DNA from: Zhengitettix transpicula
Lineage: Eukaryota > Arthropoda > Insecta > Orthoptera > Tetrigidae
Length of the DNA stretch: 64,000 nt
NCBI GenBank assembly: GCA_037074705.1
Contig: CM073590.1
Location: 179,257,246 to 179,321,245, forward strand
Direction: 5' to 3'
The translations under genes and the position numbers were made by a program. The notes beneath the pieces were generated by a model. It was not told the DNA's origin and did not search any database. It worked only from the letters and a program-made list of their open reading frames with translations. The first letter of the stretch is position 1. The number at the start of each line of letters is the position of its first letter. This document shows positions 58,111 to 64,000 of this stretch, one piece after another.

Positions 58111-59699
58111 GGCAGGATATATACAATTAAAAAGTGATGACCTTGCCGGTGATTAGCCTCAAGGACAGAGTGCTGAGTAATAAGGTGAAAGGCACTAAAA
58201 TTAATTTTATCCTTCATTCCCTGCGTCTTGAGTGCACTCCTTTAGGTTCCCTGTTTCGCCTGGGAAATTCGTTGTGTAAGATAGCGCTCGTAATGTAAAG
58301 TATACAGTCATGAAGTATCCTTCAGCGTTGAAAATTTGAAGCAGACTTCACGAACATGTTAGTGTTATTAAAATGACGATATACACTTAAGATGCAACTG
58401 TGAAAGTTTTGCGACGCTTTGCTGTGTTTACTATGTATACTTGCACGATTACTTTGAGTTCATCCTTATCTCTCATTGTACATTCCGTCCTCTGATTTAT
58501 ATTAAATTCAGTTTCATAATAGTTTCATGGATGGATAAATTCGAATTTAGCCGTGGTGATTTCTTGTCCGAATTGTCTTGAACCTTGTGCCGAACTTATT
58601 AGAAACTAGCTATTTCTATAGTTCATTTAGATTACCTCGCTTAAGCTCATTTGAGTAGTAATATTGTTTTAATAAACTTACTGGAAGTGTTCCATCTCTA
58701 TTATAAGTTGTTTAAGAATATTTAGTAATTGTAATATAATGCTGGTGACGAGGGTCAATTTTATATGATAAATTAAATTGATTGGCTTTAAATTTAATTT
58801 ATTAATAATTAGAAGGTTTACACAAATTTAACAGGGTCCTTTTTTATGTGCATCTAGGTAAATTAAAATTTATTCACTCTTTAGTTTAAACTTTAGATGA
58901 TTCAGGTTAACTACATTCAATTTTCCAATAAATTTATAATCTAACCGGGTCATTTTATGAAGCTGTGCTCATAAACCAAAAAAAGGGGGGTATTATGTGA
59001 GGGTATATACGTGCGGCAGAAATCTCAATTATTTACGTAGCAGACAGAAACATGTTCATATTTTGTAGTCTTCACGGGAATATCTGGCAGCTTCCTCCTT
59101 TAAACTTCCTCGTCGGCTTAACAATTCTTAGCATCTCTATACAGCTTCTTCTTCCGTCGGTAGGGTATTTTATCCTTCTCCAAGTTGTACATGCGAACTC
59201 TAATTACACACCAAGTTGTAGATCTCAACTTCTAGGTTTCACTCAAAGTTGCAGCTATGAACTATCCTCTCCAAGAACATCTTTAAAACCCTGACATTTT
59301 TACTCCTACACTTACTCCCTTCCCAGACTTCCTCGTTCTCCGAGTTATAAATAGGAACTGTCATGTTTCCTTCTTATCCACATTACAGCTCGACGCTCTT
59401 CGTTTCGCACCAGAGGGTAAAAACCTCTTCACGTGTTTGATTTTAGCCAATCTTCGTCGATTTTACACTTTCGTGGCTTACTCTCGCTTTTTGGAAGGGC
59501 TGTCCTTCGGGGATTTTAGTCTGGGTTCTCCCATAATCCACCATCTTTGTCTAAATGCACGGTTCATCCTCGACACCCTGTCACCTCGGCGCCGAACTTT
59601 AAGACCGTAATTTCTAGCAGACCACAGCTCGGCTCTGGGTACACAGGCGTTTTTACTCAAATATTAAAATTAATCTTGAATTAATGAATGTTAGCTTTC
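58111..59699. other. Unannotated sequence
   Basis: AT-rich with no recognisable gene. Short frames near 59,052-59,294 and 59,478-59,660 have no domain. Confidence 0.5.
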
Positions 59700-59880
59700 C
59701 CGGAGTAAATTATTAATAAATTTTTCGTGGTTGAGCACCAGTTTCTCGAAGTTGACGATCATTCTATATGGCTGTCTTCTAAAGACAGCCGTAGAGTATG
59801 ACCGCAGAAACGTCAACGTCGAGTTTATATAGAAATCTGAACCTGATGCTCAACCGCTAAAAAATTATTAAATATCTTGA
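59700..59880. repeat. Fold-back repeat with central perfect hairpin
   Basis: The outer arms 'gtggttgagcaccag' (about 59,729) and 'ctgatgctcaaccgc' (about 59,842) are imperfect reverse complements, as are the AT-rich flanks 'attattaataaattttt' and 'aaaaattattaaatat'. In the centre GGCTGTCTT-CTA-AAGACAGCC is a perfect 9-bp stem. It contains 'gaaacgtcaacgtcga', recalling the GAAACG motif of the fold-back at 12,826. Confidence 0.7.
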
Positions 59881-62670
59881 ATTAACTTGGGGGTGTCCTC
59901 CTTTTGCGCTACATAATATTAACCGTACACTTGAGTCATTTATTTAGTTATGCCATGCTGTTACCAGAGAGATGTCGAACTATTTATGATCATTCTTTAG
60001 ATGTATTAACAGATTTACATTTTTCAGAGACACATTTTGTCCAGCAGGTCTCTTACTGTTTGAATTCAGTTATATTTATTTCGGTTATGTGTGAAATATT
60101 TGCTCCTCGTTCTGCTTTCATTGCACCCCCTGCGTGCTGTAAAACATTTCTGAAGCATAGCACCCTTTCCCAGAATTAAAATTAATTGTCGCTTGTTGTA
60201 CGGATTGATTATATCTCCCCTACTAGACGTAGGAGGGCTGTCACCTAATAAAAATCCGCCGCCTAAGCTTAATGAAGCGAAGAAGGGGAACAAAGTTTAT
60301 GCAGGAAAACGTCTAAGCCAACAGTTAGATTCTGTTTATTTTTTTCATACTTATACGCAACTAAATGTTACAATTCGTAAAAACTTCAGGCAAAGCATGA
60401 AATTACACTATTATTCTTAATTTGCGTTTTTTAAATGTGATATTTAAGTTAAATTGCAAATTATAATTTAACAAATAAATAGAAAAATTACCAATTTATC
60501 AGAAAAAGATTAAATGTTAAAAGGTTAAAAATAGAAGTCCAAATATTTCGGTTACAACCGTCATAGAACGCAGACAATGACACTAAATTTATATTGGGAC
60601 ATCTAATTTTAACATATACATACAATCAAAACTGTTTATTACCTGATGAAATCCCAAAATTCTTGACGAAACGCTGTATTATTGTAATTATTTTCCTTTT
60701 AGTTGAATAATACATTTTTCTGACAACTTAGCAGTTTTTCGGTTTATTTATATTAAATGTATGTTCACGTAACCTTTTCAAAATACGTTCCTATAAATAT
60801 TGTGATGTTGTGATTAAAATCTCCAAAATATTTGCACTTATTTATTACAACTGAATAGCTTTGATTGTAAAGATTGTTATAACATAAAATATTTCTGTTT
60901 ATTTCTGCGTATATTTATATCTAAATCCATAAAGGATAATAATATACCAAGATTAGTGTCAAGACATGTTTCATGAGGTACCCCGTAAGATTCTTTCTTT
61001 TAAACTGTAAACGAGTATTATATCACGTTCATGTGAGTAAAACACAAGTTCATAATTTTGTTTCAATATTTTGACATTTTTCTAGGTAATGGCTCTAAGC
61101 GGAACATTTATATGGATGTTAACTTGATTGTTCATTCCCGTAAAAATTATAGATCATGATTCGAAACGAGGACCTGTTAGTTAGTGGCCAATTATACCAG
61201 CCCCGCCCAGCTAATAGTCAGGAATTAGCGTTGCTAGACAATTGGCACAATGGAGCACGTAAATTATTCAGGCTTTACTGCTCTGAGCCTAATCGCAGTA
61301 ATTCTCCTCCTCAGGGATATGGCCGTAACCTACAAACGAAAAATCTTTACGCTGGACTATTCTTTTCTGGCAGATGGACAATGGTGCATATAATTTGCAA
61401 AATATACTAAGTATATCATTTTAGAATTATTATTTTTTGGATTATATTGCCTGACGGTTCATGCTTTCATATTCATTTGAGCTTAAATTTAAAGTTATTT
61501 ATAAAATAATATCCTTAACATAATTTGATATGAAAAATAATTATCTCTTTCATCACGAAAAATATAAATTCCATGAACCTCAATAAGGCGTTACGTAAAA
61601 TTTCCACGTACAACAAATTTGGAAACATCCGGTAATATTTACCCTTTACAGGGTTCTAGGTTGGGCGGAGTTTGTTAAATAAAAAGATTTAACTTACTTA
61701 ATATAAATATTTACTGATTCAAATAAGCCACATTAAAATTGATTTAAAATAAAAATGACAATAATGAAATGACAATAATGAAAAACAAAACATGGAGTTT
61801 CATGAGGTGAACCAAAACATGGAAAAATTGAAATTATTCGTATTTACTAATTAAAAGTATAAATAGAGGGACCTGGCATGATGATACTTGGACTTGAACG
61901 ATAGTTGCCGTTGTGTCCGACGGTCGTGCTAAGACGGCGGAGTGCATCTCGTTGGATGAATTGTAAGCACCCTCACAATTTTCTCAGGATTCGCAGGAAT
62001 TTTTTGAGTCTGGTCACCGACCACTGAAGTTCGTGGCTGGCCAGTCACTGCCCGATATCGCTCTCTCGAAATCTCCAAAACTCGCCCGACATATGTTTTT
62101 AATTTTCCGTGCCCTTCCCCTAACTAGGTACGATTCCTGAGCTCAATTATTGACGCCTAATAATTTTGGTGTCCCTTGGAACTGTCAGCCTGCTTAAGGT
62201 CTTTGGCCGCCAAGAGGGTCCTTTATCACCGAAACGATTCGAGACAACCAACAGAGTCCACCATCTGGACAAACAGCGGCTTCCGTCCCGAATTGGCGCG
62301 TTTTAACTAAATGTCGATTACAATCCTAAATGTGAACATTATGTCAAATCTAAATAAAGGAAGTTTCATTAAGAATAGTTACCGCATCGAATAGTAGGCA
62401 AGAAATAACTAAAGTATTAAAAAGAGAAAAAATAATTGTGAACGTGTCCGTGTTTCTAAACAGACTGCATTAATATCGACATGAATTTTCGGAACACCGC
62501 AAGGCAATTATAATAATTATGAAGGATTATTATTAGTTTTGCATCCAAATGTAATATCCTCTCTACAAACAAATCTACTGCCAAAAACTCAATTATTCTA
62601 AGATGAAACAAATACTGAGCTGTGGAGAACTTAATAACAACATTAACAAACATTTACTTAACTTTATAAG
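59881..62670. other. Unannotated, AT-rich, with one ribozyme-like motif
   Basis: No gene recognised over 2.8 kb. At 60,640-60,673 the string CTGATGAAATCCC followed by TTGACGAAACG has the spacing of a hammerhead core. Moderately GC-richer sequence at 61,890-62,290 is unidentified. Confidence 0.45.
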
Positions 62671-63345
62671 TATAGTGGACCCTCGGGTTGCGAACTACTT
62701 TTGAAACAAACTTTTCGTCGGAATTCGAACACAACTTCGACGTACCGTACGCTCGCTAATAACTCTGTTCTTCAATTCTAGTCTACTTACAACCATGCTT
62801 CTTCCTCCCCCTTTCATAAACAAAGTATTATTAGGACTTGTTGGGATCAAGACACAAATGTGGAATATCCCCTTCGTATATTCGCCCCACACAACGCACC
62901 CTTCTTTAACTGTTCCCTATGGGGAGAAAATTTGGTAAACTTTCTTTCAGTTAGTTTGCAGAAGTGGCCGCACTGAGTGTTTCCAAGTTACAAAGGGCAC
63001 GAAATTGAACCTTCTAGATATTTGGGACGACCATTTCAACATCCAACATTATATCAAATTTATCTACTATACATACGATGTATTGAATGTTGAATCATCT
63101 TGAATGAATTAGTTTTTGACCTGTTTGATGCAGCTGGAGAAACTGTTTCCATTGGCAAGAGTATGTGTTTGGACGTCGACGACGACAGTGTGCAAAAGTT
63201 ATTGAATGAACATCGTAATGGGATCTCCACAGCAAACCTAATGATTTACATTTTGAAGAAATAAAGGACCTAAAAGTGAAGCATTCACTCAGAGGACGAA
63301 CAGGTTCAGGATAAGGCGGCTTGCACACGTAAATAGAGTGAAGCT
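62671..63345 (+). pseudogene. Tigger/pogo-like transposon fossil with transposase C-terminus
   Basis: The left end TATAGTGGACCCTCGGGTTG, followed by CGAAC, resembles Tigger/pogo terminal repeats. Downstream, the plus strand encodes a decayed transposase C-terminus. LLDIWDDHFNIQHYIKFI (about 63,010-63,065) matches the region preceding the conserved tryptophans. GETVSIGKSMCLDVDDDSVQ with KLLNEH (about 63,135-63,210) matches the tail usually read as a Leu-Gly-Lys-Ser-Met-Gly-Leu-Glu-Val-Asp block followed by Glu-Glu-His. After a one-base frame change comes NDLHFEEIKDLK. The DDE catalytic core is missing between the left end and this region, and no right terminal repeat was found. Confidence 0.6.
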
Positions 63346-63466
63346 CAAGAATATATTGAGAAGCGGAACCCTAAAATCGTTGTGCTAAATATGCCGAATA
63401 ATGATGACAATGTAATGCCCCACTTATAGAAAATTTTACAAAAACAGCAGACAATTATCCTTCAAT

Positions 63467-63696
63467 CAGTTTTTGATCCAGGTGGATCCAGCTAAAATAC
63501 GATAATATTAATATTAGATATGAGCAACTAAATATTAAAAATCATTTTATTATTGGATTATTATTTTTTCTTATTTTCTCATATTAGCAACTTATTATTT
63601 TCGCATATTAGATATGAGCACTAAATATTAAAAATCATTTTATTATTAGATTATTATTTGGGTTACTTTAGCTGGATCCTCCTGGATCAAAAACTG
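63467..63696. mobile_element. Short inverted-repeat element (MITE-like), 230 bp
   Basis: The ends CAGTTTTTGATCCAGGTGGA... and, in reverse complement, CAGTTTTTGATCCAGGAGGA... match over about 31 bp with two mismatches. The interior holds two copies of a segment of about 52 bp ('ttagatatgagca', 'ctaaatattaaaaatcattt', 'tattattggattatt') at about 63,514 and 63,608. No clear target duplication, so the superfamily is undetermined. Confidence 0.8.
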
Positions 63697-64000
63697 AGAA
63701 TGTACATTAAAACAATTAAACAAAATTTCCCTTAACTGGTTTGTTTGTTTGATCACCAAAGTGTTGAGAAATCTCAGATGATGGGAAAGGCGTGTAAGAC
63801 GTAACAATTCGGCGCGATAGAAAAACCTATAACGTAACAACAGAAATTAAATCCCTTGAATTCTCTTCTACTCTACACGTCTTATACCCCAACCCCTTAG
63901 TTATATATACATATGTGGGTGTATGTGTATGAGTGAGAATTTTTCTAATAAAATATCTGTCGAAGCAGTTCAAATCGGATTTAGGACCGTACGCCATTTA
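63697..64000. other. Unannotated sequence
   Basis: Nothing recognised up to the window edge. Confidence 0.5.

Noticed and set aside
1..64000. Bacterial origin, phage or operon-type system
   Set aside because: Composition, lack of long frames, LINEs, mariner, piggyBac and abundant microsatellites all indicate eukaryotic nuclear DNA.
1..64000. Integrated virus
   Set aside because: No capsid, envelope or viral polymerase-like frame was seen. The reverse transcriptases belong to non-LTR retrotransposons.

Overview
This window looks like transposon-rich, AT-rich nuclear DNA of an arthropod, most likely an insect. It has no operons, no ribosome-binding sites and no long open frames. It does have a mariner element with a DD34D transposase, several non-LTR retrotransposon fragments, piggyBac-, Tigger- and Helitron-type remnants, tRNA-derived sequences and many TA microsatellites. 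The species cannot be named from this sequence. No intact host gene was found. The best host candidate is one small exon with a start codon at 23,554-23,622.

Layout. 0-2.7 kb: the 5' part of a non-LTR retrotransposon (endonuclease, broken), then one copy of an unclassified repeat ending in TGTAAT...ATTACA ('TGTAAT element'). 5.3-10.5 kb: three head-to-tail TGTAAT-like units, a second repeat family carrying a tRNA-like piece, another TGTAAT element on the minus strand and a TA-rich tandem cassette. 11.7-15 kb: two Helitron-like non-autonomous elements around a fold-back repeat. 16.5-22.9 kb: seven copies of a GC-rich repeat of about 0.5 kb ('G500'), four on plus and three on minus, with a 1,309-bp mariner between the two orientations. 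25.5-30.2 kb: a CR1/Jockey-type LINE fragment and two large TGTAAT elements.

31,890-49,600 is a direct tandem duplication of about 8.85 kb. The copies appear identical apart from one base in a poly-T tract. Each copy holds a piggyBac deletion derivative at its left end, a TGTAAT-like element with a G500 copy nested inside, two more G500 copies, a LINE tail, a Helitron-like element and the 3' part of a tRNA-derived repeat. The repeat's tRNA-like head survives only after the second copy.

49.6-64 kb: a GC-rich patch, another G500 copy, a TGTAAT element, two LINE 3' fragments, a second copy of the 8.2-9.0 kb repeat family, two fold-back or hammerhead-like signals, a Tigger/pogo fossil and a 230-bp inverted-repeat element.

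The coding remnants are all decayed transposon genes. They do not form a pathway. What is worth following up is structural: the recent tandem duplication with ends at transposon boundaries, the unclassified TGTAAT and G500 families, and the long direct repeats flanking some insertions.
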